Shown here piece after piece: positions 28,247-36,588 of a stretch of 64,000 nucleotides of DNA. The translations under genes and the position numbers were made by a program. Origin of the DNA: Alphaproteobacteria bacterium (lineage in GTDB: Bacteria; Pseudomonadota; Alphaproteobacteria; Rhizobiales; Rhizobiaceae). The stretch is taken from positions 124,001 to 188,000 of the forward strand of contig JAHJHT010000013.1 in the NCBI GenBank assembly GCA_018823835.1, read 5' to 3'. A model generated the notes under the pieces. It saw nothing but the letters and a program-made list of their open reading frames with translations. It ran no database searches and had not been told where the DNA came from. Each line of letters opens with the position of its first letter. The first letter of the stretch is position 1.

Positions 28247-29554
28247 TCAGGCCTCGCCGAAGACGCGCCGGAAGATCGTGTCGACATGCTTGGTGTGATA
28301 GCCGAGGTCGAATTTTTCGCGGATCTCTGCCTCAGGCAGCGCCGCGGTGACCTCCGGGTCTGCAAGCAGTTCCTCGAGGAAATCGGCGCCCCGTTCCCAG
28401 ACCTTCATGGCGTTGCGCTGGACCAGCCGGTAGGCGTCCTCGCGCGAAACGCCGGCCTGGGTCAGCGCCAGAAGCACGCGCTGCGAATGCACCAGGCCGC
28501 GGAACTTGTTCATGTTCTTCAGCATGTTGTTGGGATAGACGAGCAGCTTGTCGATGACACCGGTCAGCCGCGCCAGCGCGAAGTCGAGCGTCACCGTGGC
28601 GTCCGGCCCGATCATCCGCTCGACCGAGGAATGCGAGATGTCGCGCTCGTGCCACAGCGCGACATTCTCCATCGCCGGCGTGGCGAAGGCGCGGACCATC
28701 CGGGCGAGCCCCGTCAGGTTCTCGGTCAGCACCGGGTTGCGCTTGTGCGGCATGGCCGACGAGCCCTTCTGGCCGGGCGAGAAATATTCCTCGACCTCCA
28801 GCACCTCGGTGCGCTGCAGGTGGCGGATCTCGGTGGCCAGCCGCTCGACGGATGAGGCGATGACGCCGAGCGTGGCGAAGAACATGGCATGCCGGTCGCG
28901 CGGGATAACCTGCGTGGAGACTGGCTCCGGCGTCAGCCCGAGCTTTTCGGCGACATGCTCCTCGACGAAGGGATCGATGTTGGCGAAGGTGCCGACGGCA
29001 CCCGAGATGGCGCAGGTGGCGACGTCCTTGCGCGCGGCGACCAGCCGCTCGCGGGCTCGCGAAAACTCGGCATAGGCCAGCGCCATCTTGACACCGAATG
29101 TCGTAGGCTCGGCATGGATACCGTGGCTGCGGCCGATGGTGACGGTGTCCTTGTGCTCGAACGCGCGCTTCTTCAGCGCGGCCAGCAGCGCGTCGATGTC
29201 GGCAAGCAGCAGGTCGCTGGCGCGCGCCAGCTGCACTGCGAGGCAGGTGTCGAGTACGTCCGACGAGGTCATGCCCTGGTGGATGAAGCGGGCGTCTGGT
29301 CCGACGAATTCGGCCAGGTGCGTCAGGAAGGCGATGACGTCGTGCTTGGTGACCCGCTCGATCTCGTCGATGCGCTCGACGTCGAAGGTGGCGGCGCCGC
29401 CTTTCTCCCAGATGGTCTTCGCGGCTTCCTTCGGGATCACGCCGAGTTCGGCCAGTGCGTCGCAGGCATGCGCCTCGATCTCGAACCAGATGCGGAAACG
29501 CGTTTCGGGTGACCAGATGTCGACCATTTCCGGGCGAGAATAGCGGGGGATCAT
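28247..29554 (-). CDS. purB: Adenylosuccinate lyase
   Basis: Catalyses two beta-eliminations in purine synthesis: SAICAR to AICAR and adenylosuccinate to AMP. 435 residues with the fumarase/aspartase signature GSSAMPHKRNP (mobile loop with the catalytic Ser), IHQGMTSSDVLDT and IGRSHGIHAEPTTFG with the general acid His. It is a separate transcription unit from purCSQL and upstream of the small membrane-protein gene. Confidence 0.97.
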   Translation of the reverse strand: MIPRYSRPEMVDIWSPETRFRIWFEIEAHACDALAELGVIPKEAAKTIWEKGGAATFDVERIDEIERVTKHDVIAFLTHLAEFVGPDARFIHQGMTSSDVLDTCLAVQLARASDLLLADIDALLAALKKRAFEHKDTVTIGRSHGIHAEPTTFGVKMALAYAEFSRARERLVAARKDVATCAISGAVGTFANIDPFVEEHVAEKLGLTPEPVSTQVIPRDRHAMFFATLGVIASSVERLATEIRHLQRTEVLEVEEYFSPGQKGSSAMPHKRNPVLTENLTGLARMVRAFATPAMENVALWHERDISHSSVERMIGPDATVTLDFALARLTGVIDKLLVYPNNMLKNMNKFRGLVHSQRVLLALTQAGVSREDAYRLVQRNAMKVWERGADFLEELLADPEVTAALPEAEIREKFDLGYHTKHVDTIFRRVFGEA

Positions 29555-29615
29555 GTTGAGCGGTTCCAGTCCGGCAATTGATGACGCCGCTCCCTAACAG
29601 AGGCGGCGCAATTCC

Positions 29616-30149
29616 TCAACGCGGACGGCGCGCAAACCACAGCGAGGCGGCAAGCAGAGCCAGGAAGCCGAGCGGGAAATAGAGTCTCACGCCAAGCACG
29701 GCGAACTGGTAGGCGGCGGCCGCAAGCGTGTGGATGAACTGCAGGAACCAGATGCGGGTGAAGGCGTCCTCGTGCCACTGCGCGTAATATTCCCTATACT
29801 GCAGGCCATAGAGCGCGGCGGTCGCGGCTATCGTCGTCAGTGTCAGGGCGACGAAGGCGGCGGCGAAGGCGGTCTCGCCGGTCTGGCGCCATTGCGCCAG
29901 CAGTCGCGCGAGATAGAGGCCGAAGGGGAAGGCGACGAAGCCGCCGAGCGCGAAGAGCAGGAAGACGGCGCGGATCTTTGCCGGTGTCTGCCAGTCGTCG
30001 AGCATCAGCCCGCTCAGGGCGCAGACACCAGCGGCGATGCCCCAGCCGATCGCACCGCCAAGCGTCGGCAGGACAGGCGGAAGCGCCTGCCTCAGTCTCT
30101 GTGCCAGCCGCATGCTGCGCGGCGCGGCCGGGCAAGCGCCGACATTCAT
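29616..30149 (-). CDS. Predicted four-helix membrane protein, unknown function
   Basis: Up to 177 residues with about four hydrophobic segments (residues 30-48, 62-85, 95-115 and 140-172). An internal Met at 30113 could be the real start. No recognised family; no conserved charged motif seen within helices. It sits 61 nt from purB's start on the same strand and is divergent from the DUF2171 gene. Confidence 0.6.
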   Translation of the reverse strand: MNVGACPAAPRSMRLAQRLRQALPPVLPTLGGAIGWGIAAGVCALSGLMLDDWQTPAKIRAVFLLFALGGFVAFPFGLYLARLLAQWRQTGETAFAAAFVALTLTTIAATAALYGLQYREYYAQWHEDAFTRIWFLQFIHTLAAAAYQFAVLGVRLYFPLGFLALLAASLWFARRPR

Positions 30150-30279
30150 GATTCTTTCCGCACTGGGGAGCGACCAATTCGGCCCAGTATCATAACAGAG
30201 TCTTAATGTTGCGTTTTATCGCGGGCAGGCATCCAATCGGCCGCCGGCCGTTGACCGCCATCAACCGAAGGAGACGAGC

Positions 30280-30534
30280 ATGAGCGACACCAGCAAGATT
30301 CGCGAACATATGGAAGTCATTGGCGCTGACGGGGTTCATGTCGGCACGGTCGACGGCATCGAGGGTGACCGCATCAAGCTGACCAAGAAGGACAGCGGCG
30401 AGGGCTCCCACAAGGGCCATCACCACTACATTCCGGCCGCCCTGATCGCGGAAGTCGAAGGGAACAAGGTCCGCCTGTCGGCCAATAGCGACGTGGCGGT
30501 GAGCTTCGAGGAAGAAAAGTCCGACCCGACCTGA
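30280..30534 (+). CDS. DUF2171 protein
   Basis: 84-residue soluble PRC-barrel-like protein of the DUF2171 family: IREHMEVIGADGVHVGTVDGIEGDRIKLTKKDS, then a KGHHHYIPAALI segment and VRLSANSDVAV. The ATG has AAGGAG 7 nt upstream. Members are common in rhizobia and are often stress-associated, but no function is proven. Convergent with the P1 peptidase, 13 nt between stops. Confidence 0.85.
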   Translation: MSDTSKIREHMEVIGADGVHVGTVDGIEGDRIKLTKKDSGEGSHKGHHHYIPAALIAEVEGNKVRLSANSDVAVSFEEEKSDPT

Positions 30535-30547
30535 CGCCGGGCGTCGA

Positions 30548-31555
30548 TCAACCGGTGCGGGCGGACCACACCGGAAACAGGTCGCCCTCCGCCGGCGTCG
30601 CGGCAAACACGCCGCGCGCAATGGCCCGGGCCATTGTCGCGCCGGCGGCGGCGTAGAGGTCGATCGCCTCGTCACCCGACATTTCCACTCCACTGCGCCC
30701 CGTCGCCAGCGAAAACACGATGTCGCCATCGGCCGGCGTGTGGGTCGGCCAGATGGCCCGCGCAAAGCCGTCATGAGCTGACATCGCCAGCCGCTTGGCT
30801 GCAGCCTTGGTGAGCACGGCATCGGTGGCGATGACGGCGATCGTGGTGTTGGCGCCAACCGCCTTGTCACGGAATTTCAGCAATATGCGTCGGGCGTCGT
30901 CCGGCATCGGCGAGGGGTAGCCGAGGCCGCCGAATTCTTCGCTGATCTCGAAGGGAGAGGCCCAGAAGTGCCGTGTGCGGCCGACCGTGACGGATCCCAC
31001 CGCGTTGACCGCGGCCAGTGCGCCGATGGTGACGCCGCTGTCGAGCACCGTCGAAGCCGAGCCCAGCCCGCCCTTCAGCCCGGCCGTCAGCGCGCCGGCG
31101 CCGGCGCCGGCGGTGCCAAGCGCGAAGTCGGTCGCTGCCGCCTTCGCGGCGTCGTAGCCGAGTTCACGGTAGGGCGGGTAGCGCCCCCAGCCCTTGTCAC
31201 CGCCATTGACGAGGTCGAACAGGATGGCGGCAGGAATGACCGGTATGCGCAGCCCGCGCACCTCGAAGCCGACGCCAGATTCGCGGAGCGCTGCCTGTAC
31301 GCCCGATGCGGCATCCAGCCCGAAGGCCGACCCACCCGACAGCACCACGGCATTGACGGTCTCGACGGAATTGTGCGGTTCCAGCAGGTCGGTCTCGCGT
31401 GTGCCGGGTGCGCCGCCAAGAACCTGCGCACCGGCGACGGCCGGCTCGTCGCAGATGATTGCGGTGACGCCTGACTTCAGCCGCTCATCCGCAGCGTTGC
31501 CGACACGCAGCCCCGCGACGTCGGTTATGAGATTGCGCGGGCCGGTCCTGAACAT
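30548..31555 (-). CDS. P1-family (DmpA/NylC-type) self-processing peptidase or amidase
   Basis: 335-residue N-terminal-nucleophile hydrolase of the DmpA/NylC (P1, S58) fold. The block ANTTIAVIATDA at 235-246 contains the predicted autocleavage site Asn236-Thr237, which would free Thr237 as nucleophile, as in NylC. Earlier blocks fit the family: NLITDVAGLRVGNA at 8-21 and SGGSAFGLDAASGV at 73-86. Relatives are aminopeptidases, beta-peptidases or nylon-oligomer amidases. The ATG overlaps the stop of the binding-protein gene by one base (TGATG), so the two are coupled. Confidence 0.88.
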   Translation of the reverse strand: MFRTGPRNLITDVAGLRVGNAADERLKSGVTAIICDEPAVAGAQVLGGAPGTRETDLLEPHNSVETVNAVVLSGGSAFGLDAASGVQAALRESGVGFEVRGLRIPVIPAAILFDLVNGGDKGWGRYPPYRELGYDAAKAAATDFALGTAGAGAGALTAGLKGGLGSASTVLDSGVTIGALAAVNAVGSVTVGRTRHFWASPFEISEEFGGLGYPSPMPDDARRILLKFRDKAVGANTTIAVIATDAVLTKAAAKRLAMSAHDGFARAIWPTHTPADGDIVFSLATGRSGVEMSGDEAIDLYAAAGATMARAIARGVFAATPAEGDLFPVWSARTG

Positions 31556-32634
31556 CAGGGATAGACTGTCGGCTTGAAGCCGGTGCCATCGAAGCGGAAC
31601 AGCCGGTAGGGATTCTCCGCGAGGTCGCCCTTGGCGTCGAACTTCACGGCTCCGAGCGCGGTGGAGAATTCGCGGTTCGACAGGTCCTCGGACAGCGCCG
31701 CGTCGGGCGCGCCGGACTCCATGATTGCCTGCCGGGCAACCTCGACTGCCGCGTAGGCCGGCAGCACGTAGCCCAGCACCAGCACGTTGCGCTCGGCAAA
31801 GGCGGCTGACGCCACAGGGTCGGCAGTCTCGCGCCATTCGGGCGGCGCCACCATCAGCGTGCCGGCGGCAAGCGGCACGTCGCCTGGAAGGGCGCGCAGG
31901 GTCTCGCCGGCGGCGATCACCAGATCGGCCTCGAGTTCGGCGGCGTCACGTCCCATCACGGCAACGTCGCCGGCATCGCCGCCGACGAAGACATGCGTCG
32001 CACCGGCGCGCTTCAGGCGTCCGATCATGCCGATCTGGTTGTCGGCCTGGGGCCGGAACGTGTCGACGAAGACCGGCTTCAGTCCGGCCTGTTCGGCGGC
32101 AAGCCGCACGCTTTCGGAAATCTCGCGGCCATAGATCGTGCCATCGTCGACGATGGCGAAGAGATCCTTCTGCCACAGCCGCGACAGAAGCCTGCCGGCG
32201 GCCTCGCGCTCGCTGTCGGCGCGTGGGCCCAGCCGGTAGACGCTCCAGCCGGTGCGGACCTTGCGGTCGGTAAGGCTGTCGAGGCGCACGCCGACGGCGA
32301 TCGTTGCAATGCCTGCCTCCTTGAGAATCGGCAGGGCTGCTTCGATCGCTTCGCCGCACAGGAAGCCGACGACGGCCTGGACGCGCGCCGCCACGAATTG
32401 CCGCGCCGCCCGCGCACCGCCGGCGCCGGTGCAGGAATCGTCGGCAATCTCGAGGGTGACGGCCGGGTCCTTCAGCGCCTCAGCCGCGGTTTCGGCGCCG
32501 GCGCGCATCTGTTCGCCGAGCAGAGCGGAGGGGCCGCTCAGCGGTGCCGCAAGGCCGATGCGAATCTCGGCGGCGGCCTGTCCGGCCAACACCATTCCTG
32601 CAAGGGTGCCCAGTATTCGGATCGGAATTCGCAT
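31555..32634 (-). CDS. Periplasmic branched-chain amino acid/amide ABC-type substrate-binding protein
   Basis: 359-residue type I periplasmic binding protein (LivJ/Peripla_BP_6 type). Signal peptide MRIPIRILGTLAGMVLAGQAAA, then EIRIGLAAPLSGPSALLGEQM, the usual start of the fold, and IVDDGTIYGREISESVR in the second lobe. The ligand is undefined; amino acids, peptides or amides are typical. No permease or ATPase genes are adjacent, which is unusual for a transport system. Translationally coupled to the P1 peptidase (TGATG) and divergent from the flavin reductase gene. Confidence 0.87.
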   Translation of the reverse strand: MRIPIRILGTLAGMVLAGQAAAEIRIGLAAPLSGPSALLGEQMRAGAETAAEALKDPAVTLEIADDSCTGAGGARAARQFVAARVQAVVGFLCGEAIEAALPILKEAGIATIAVGVRLDSLTDRKVRTGWSVYRLGPRADSEREAAGRLLSRLWQKDLFAIVDDGTIYGREISESVRLAAEQAGLKPVFVDTFRPQADNQIGMIGRLKRAGATHVFVGGDAGDVAVMGRDAAELEADLVIAAGETLRALPGDVPLAAGTLMVAPPEWRETADPVASAAFAERNVLVLGYVLPAYAAVEVARQAIMESGAPDAALSEDLSNREFSTALGAVKFDAKGDLAENPYRLFRFDGTGFKPTVYP

Positions 32635-32811
32635 GCGGCGGCGTTCGTTCCCCAGTGGCCGGTCCGGCGGACGGCGGCAATGTGGGTCAAAGAGGTAAAG
32701 GCTGCCCCGGGAGAGCGCAACATGCGAATTCAGGCCTGTCCGGCCTTGGCCCTTGCTTGTTGCGCCTGCCTTCGGGCCATATATACGAATTGTCGAACAT
32801 GGGAATTTTCT

Positions 32812-33306
32812 GTGCTGAAGAAGAATGAAGTCGGGCCGCAGACATACCGCGATGCGATGGCGCGCTTTGCCGGAGCCGTCCACGTCATCACGACTGATGG
32901 CGCGGCCGGCAGGCGCGGCGCCACGGTCATCGCCGCCTGCTCGGTTTCCGACGCGCCGCCGACCGTCCTGGTCTGCCTCAACCGCGAGAACGCCAAGAAC
33001 GAAGCCTTCGTCCAGAACGGCAATTTCGCGCTGAACACGCTTGCCAGCGACCAGCAGGCGCTGGCCGAGGCCTTTTCGGGCCAGACCGGCCTGCCGGCCG
33101 AGGAACGTTTCGCGCTCGCGGAGTGGGACAGGATTGCCACCGGCGCGCCGACCCTGCTCGGCGGGCTTGCAGTGTTCGACTGCCAGATCATCGACACCAA
33201 GGACCATGCCACCCATCGTGTCCTTTTTGGCAAGGTGACAGGGATTCGCATCGGCGATACCCTTCATCCCCTGATCTATTTCAACCGCGACTACCGCATC
33301 TCCTGA
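32812..33306 (+). CDS. RutF-like flavin reductase
   Basis: NAD(P)H:flavin oxidoreductase of the FMN-binding split-barrel fold, 164 residues, the same length as E. coli RutF. Conserved features: TYRDAMARFAGAVHVITTDG, GRRGATVIAACSVSDAPPTVLVCLNR, and FNRDYRIS at the end. It would supply reduced flavin to a monooxygenase. The GTG at 32812 has GGGA upstream; an ATG at 32857 would remove conserved residues. No rut operon surrounds it; instead the moxR-cox maturation genes begin 26 nt later, so it may be the first gene of that operon. Confidence 0.85.
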   Translation: MLKKNEVGPQTYRDAMARFAGAVHVITTDGAAGRRGATVIAACSVSDAPPTVLVCLNRENAKNEAFVQNGNFALNTLASDQQALAEAFSGQTGLPAEERFALAEWDRIATGAPTLLGGLAVFDCQIIDTKDHATHRVLFGKVTGIRIGDTLHPLIYFNRDYRIS

Positions 33307-33332
33307 GCCGCGGCCGGAAGCACGGAGACCTT

Positions 33333-34265
33333 ATGAGCGACCTGAAACCGCGCGCGGTGCCGCAGACCATTGGCGAGACGCTCGAGCTTTTGACCGGTGC
33401 CGATTACGTCGCCGACCGTTCGCTGGCGACCGTGCTGTTCCTGGCGCTGCGCATGAAGCGCCCGCTGTTCCTCGAGGGCGAGGCCGGCGTCGGCAAGACC
33501 GAGATCGCCAAGGTTCTGGCTCAGGCGCTCGGGCGCCGGCTGATCCGGCTGCAGTGCTACGAAGGCCTCGATGTCTCCTCGGCGGTCTACGAGTGGAACT
33601 ACGCCGCCCAGATGATCGAGATCCGGATGGAAGAGGCGACCGGAGGCGTCGACCGCAAGGATATGGAAAAGAACGTCTTTTCCGAAAAATATCTGATCCG
33701 CCGGCCGGTGCTCGACGCGCTGACCGGCGAGGAGGGGGCAGCACCCGTCTTCCTGATCGACGAACTCGACCGCACCGACGAGGCTTTCGAGGCCTTCCTG
33801 CTGGAGATTCTCTCCGACTACCAGGTCACGGTGCCCGAGCTCGGCACGATCAAGGCCAAGGAACCGCCGATCGTCATCATCACCACCAACCGTACGCGCG
33901 AGATTCACGATGCGCTGAAGCGCCGCTGCCTATACCACTGGGTCGACTATCCCGACGCCGCGCGCGAGCTCGAAATCGTCTCGCGGAAGGTGCCGCAGGC
34001 CAACAGCCGCCTGTCGGCCGAGGTCGTGCGCTTCATCCAGAAGCTGCGCGAGATCGAGCTGTTCAAGGTTCCCGGCGTTGCCGAGACCATCGACTGGGCA
34101 AGCGCGCTGACCGAGCTCGACAAGGTGGCGCTCGACCCCGAAACGGTTTCGGACACGATCGGCGTGCTGCTGAAATACCAGGACGACATCGCGCGCATCG
34201 AGCAGGGCGAAGGCCGCCGCATCCTCAAGGAGGTTCAGGCGGAGCTTTCGGCCGCGGCGGAGTAG
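33333..34265 (+). CDS. MoxR-type AAA+ ATPase (CoxD-like)
   Basis: 310-residue AAA+ ATPase with Walker A GEAGVGKT at 49-56, Walker B VFLIDELDR, and the sensor-1 region IVIITTNRTREIHDALKRRC. It belongs to the MoxR/CoxD group that acts with a von Willebrand factor A partner to mature metal enzymes; CoxD remodels the Mo-Cu site of CO dehydrogenase. ATG 33333 has GGAG upstream. The vWA partner starts 5 nt after its stop. Confidence 0.92.
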   Translation: MSDLKPRAVPQTIGETLELLTGADYVADRSLATVLFLALRMKRPLFLEGEAGVGKTEIAKVLAQALGRRLIRLQCYEGLDVSSAVYEWNYAAQMIEIRMEEATGGVDRKDMEKNVFSEKYLIRRPVLDALTGEEGAAPVFLIDELDRTDEAFEAFLLEILSDYQVTVPELGTIKAKEPPIVIITTNRTREIHDALKRRCLYHWVDYPDAARELEIVSRKVPQANSRLSAEVVRFIQKLREIELFKVPGVAETIDWASALTELDKVALDPETVSDTIGVLLKYQDDIARIEQGEGRRILKEVQAELSAAAE

Positions 34266-34270
34266 GGGCG

Positions 34271-35506
34271 ATGGACGCCGCCGTATCCAATTCCGCCAGG
34301 CCAGACGGGCGCATTGCCGACAACATCGTCTATTTCGCCAGGGCGCTGCGCAAGGCCGGCATGCGGGTCGGACCGGCCTCGGTGATGGATGCCATCGAGG
34401 CAGTGCTCGCCGCCGGCATCGGCGACCGCGACGATTTCTACTGGACCCTGCACGCGGTTCTCGTCTCGCGGCACGAGGACCACGCGACCTTCGACGAGGC
34501 CTTCCGCCTGTTCTGGAAGTCGCGCGAGCTGATCGAGAAGATGCTGGCGATGTTTTCGCCCGTCGCCCCCGACCACAAGGAACGGCAAAAGCCGCGCGCG
34601 GCGGAAAACCGCGTCACCCAGGCGATGTTCGAGGGCCACGAGAAGAACCAGCAGCCGCGTGAGGTGCCGGACATCGACATCGACGCGCGCTTTACCGTGT
34701 CGGGCAACGAGATGCTGCGTGGCAAGGATTTCGCCCAGATGAGCGCGGCCGAAATCGCCGACGCCAAGCGCGAGATCGCCGCGCTCAGGCTGCCCTTCGA
34801 CACGGTGCGCACGCGCCGCTTCCGCGCCGATCCGCATGGTGGACGCATCGACCCGCGCGCCATGATGCGCCACGCCTCGCGCACCGGTGGCGAACTGATC
34901 CTGCCGAAATTCCGCTCGCCGCGCGAGGTGCATCCGCCGCTCGTCGTGCTTGCCGACATTTCCGGTTCGATGAGCCAGTACACACGCATCTTCCTGCATT
35001 TCCTGCATGCGCTGACCGAGAAGCGGCGGCGCGTGCATACATTCGTATTCGGCACGCGGCTGACCAACCTGACGCGCCAGATGCGCCACCGCGATCCGGA
35101 CGACGCGCTCGCCGATTGCTCGGCGGCCGTGCAGGACTGGTCGGGGGGCACGCGCATCGGCGACACGCTGCACGAGTTCAACCGGCTGTGGTCGCGGCGT
35201 GTGCTGGGGCAGGGCGCCGTCGTGCTCTTGATCACCGACGGGCTCGAGCGCGACGACGTTGCCGGCCTGTCGGAGGAGATGGAGCGGCTGAGAAAATCCT
35301 GCCGGCGTCTGATCTGGCTGAACCCGCTCCTGCGCTTCGACGGCTTCGAGGCGCGGGCGCGCGGCGTCAAGGCGATGCTGCCGCATGTCGACGAGTTCCG
35401 CGCCGTGCACAATCTCAATGCCCTGGCCGATCTGTGCGCTTCCCTCGACAAGTCGAGCGCGCGCAATGTCGATCCGCGGCTGTGGCTGGAAGGCCGCGCC
35501 GCCTGA
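34271..35506 (+). CDS. von Willebrand factor A domain protein, CoxE-like
   Basis: 411-residue CoxE-family protein. The C-terminal vWA domain carries the metal-ion-dependent adhesion motif DISGSMSQ, followed by a TFVFGTRLTNLT strand, a conserved Thr in the SGGTRIGDTLHEF loop and an ITDGLERDD block. The N-terminal half holds the CoxE-specific region with many charged residues. Together with the adjacent MoxR ATPase it forms an AAA+/vWA chaperone pair that likely inserts or adjusts metal in a molybdenum hydroxylase. 20 nt to the next gene. Confidence 0.92.
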   Translation: MDAAVSNSARPDGRIADNIVYFARALRKAGMRVGPASVMDAIEAVLAAGIGDRDDFYWTLHAVLVSRHEDHATFDEAFRLFWKSRELIEKMLAMFSPVAPDHKERQKPRAAENRVTQAMFEGHEKNQQPREVPDIDIDARFTVSGNEMLRGKDFAQMSAAEIADAKREIAALRLPFDTVRTRRFRADPHGGRIDPRAMMRHASRTGGELILPKFRSPREVHPPLVVLADISGSMSQYTRIFLHFLHALTEKRRRVHTFVFGTRLTNLTRQMRHRDPDDALADCSAAVQDWSGGTRIGDTLHEFNRLWSRRVLGQGAVVLLITDGLERDDVAGLSEEMERLRKSCRRLIWLNPLLRFDGFEARARGVKAMLPHVDEFRAVHNLNALADLCASLDKSSARNVDPRLWLEGRAA

Positions 35507-35526
35507 GTCCTGAAGGAGACTTCGTC

Positions 35527-35874
35527 ATGGAAAATTCCGCACATCTCGATGATGCCCGCGATCCGCTGCTCATCGCCGAAGGCTGGGTGAATGACGGCCG
35601 CAATGTTGCCGTCGCAACCGTGGTGGAAACCTGGGGCTCGGCACCCCGGCCGGTCGGCAGCCATCTGGTGATCGACTCAGACGGCAATTTCCACGGTTCG
35701 GTGTCGGGCGGCTGCGTCGAAGGCGCGGTCGTCACCGAAGCCGTCGAGGTGATCGACAGCGGCAGGCCGAAAATGCTGGAATTCGGTGTTGCCGACGAGA
35801 CTGCCTGGCAGGTCGGCCTGTCCTGCGGCGGCCGTATCAGGGTTTATGTCGAGCCATTGGTGCAGGGGGCCTGA
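35527..35874 (+). CDS. XdhC N-terminal-domain protein (CoxF/CoxI-like)
   Basis: 115-residue protein corresponding only to the N-terminal domain of XdhC, a chaperone that holds sulfurated molybdenum cofactor for xanthine dehydrogenase-type enzymes. Conserved elements are VATVVETWGSAPRPVGSHLV, HGSVSGGCVEGAVV and the GLSCGGRIRVYVEP block with two key cysteines. AAGGAG lies 9 nt before the ATG. The matching C-terminal domain is a separate gene 3 nt downstream, so the two products probably act together. Confidence 0.9.
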   Translation: MENSAHLDDARDPLLIAEGWVNDGRNVAVATVVETWGSAPRPVGSHLVIDSDGNFHGSVSGGCVEGAVVTEAVEVIDSGRPKMLEFGVADETAWQVGLSCGGRIRVYVEPLVQGA

Positions 35875-35877
35875 GCC

Positions 35878-36588
35878 ATGGATATCGCTTCGCTCAAGAC
35901 CCTCAATGCCGAACGCCGCGCGCGCCGCGCCGCGATCCTGCTGACGGATCTCGGCGACGGCAGCAGCCGTATCGTGCACGAGCATGACGAGGTTGCCGGC
36001 GAGCTGGGGGAAGCGGTCGCGAGAGCCTTTCGTACCGGCAATTCCGGGTCGGCCGAGGCCGGCGGGCGCAGCTATTTCCTCAACGTGCACCTGCCGCAGC
36101 CGCGCCTGGTGGTGGTCGGCGCCGTCCACATCAGCCAGGCGCTGGCGCCGATGGCACGCATTGCCGGCTACCCGCTGGAGATTATCGATCCCCGCACAGC
36201 CTTCGCCAGCGCTGACCGTTTTCCGGATATCACGCTGCACGCCGAATGGCCGGAGTCCGTTCTGGCCGAACATCCGCTCGACAGCTACACGGCGCTCGCC
36301 GCGGTGACGCATGATCCAAAGATCGACGATTTCGCGCTCAAGGCGGCGCTCGACGCGAAATGCTTCTATGTCGGCGCGCTCGGCAGCCGAAAGACGCACG
36401 CCAACCGCGTGGAGCGCCTGCTTGCGCTCGGCGCGACGGCAGAAGAAGTCGAGCGCATCCATGCGCCGATCGGGCTCGACATCGGTGCGGCAAGCCCCGC
36501 CGAGATCGCCGTGGCGGTGCTGGCGCAACTGATCCGCGCCTTCCATGCACGCGGCTCCGGCTTCAAGTCGAAGGGTGAGGCGGCATGA
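35878..36588 (+). CDS. XdhC C-terminal (Rossmann) domain protein
   Basis: 236 residues. After an N-terminal segment like XdhC_CoxI, the Rossmann part begins LVVVGAVHISQALAPMARIAGYPLEIIDPR near residue 77 and contains the AVTHDPKIDDFAL and YVGALGSRKTHANRVERL blocks of the XdhC C-terminal domain. Together with the preceding gene it equals one full XdhC. Its TGA overlaps the next start (ATGA), so all three are coupled. Confidence 0.9.
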   Translation: MDIASLKTLNAERRARRAAILLTDLGDGSSRIVHEHDEVAGELGEAVARAFRTGNSGSAEAGGRSYFLNVHLPQPRLVVVGAVHISQALAPMARIAGYPLEIIDPRTAFASADRFPDITLHAEWPESVLAEHPLDSYTALAAVTHDPKIDDFALKAALDAKCFYVGALGSRKTHANRVERLLALGATAEEVERIHAPIGLDIGAASPAEIAVAVLAQLIRAFHARGSGFKSKGEAA

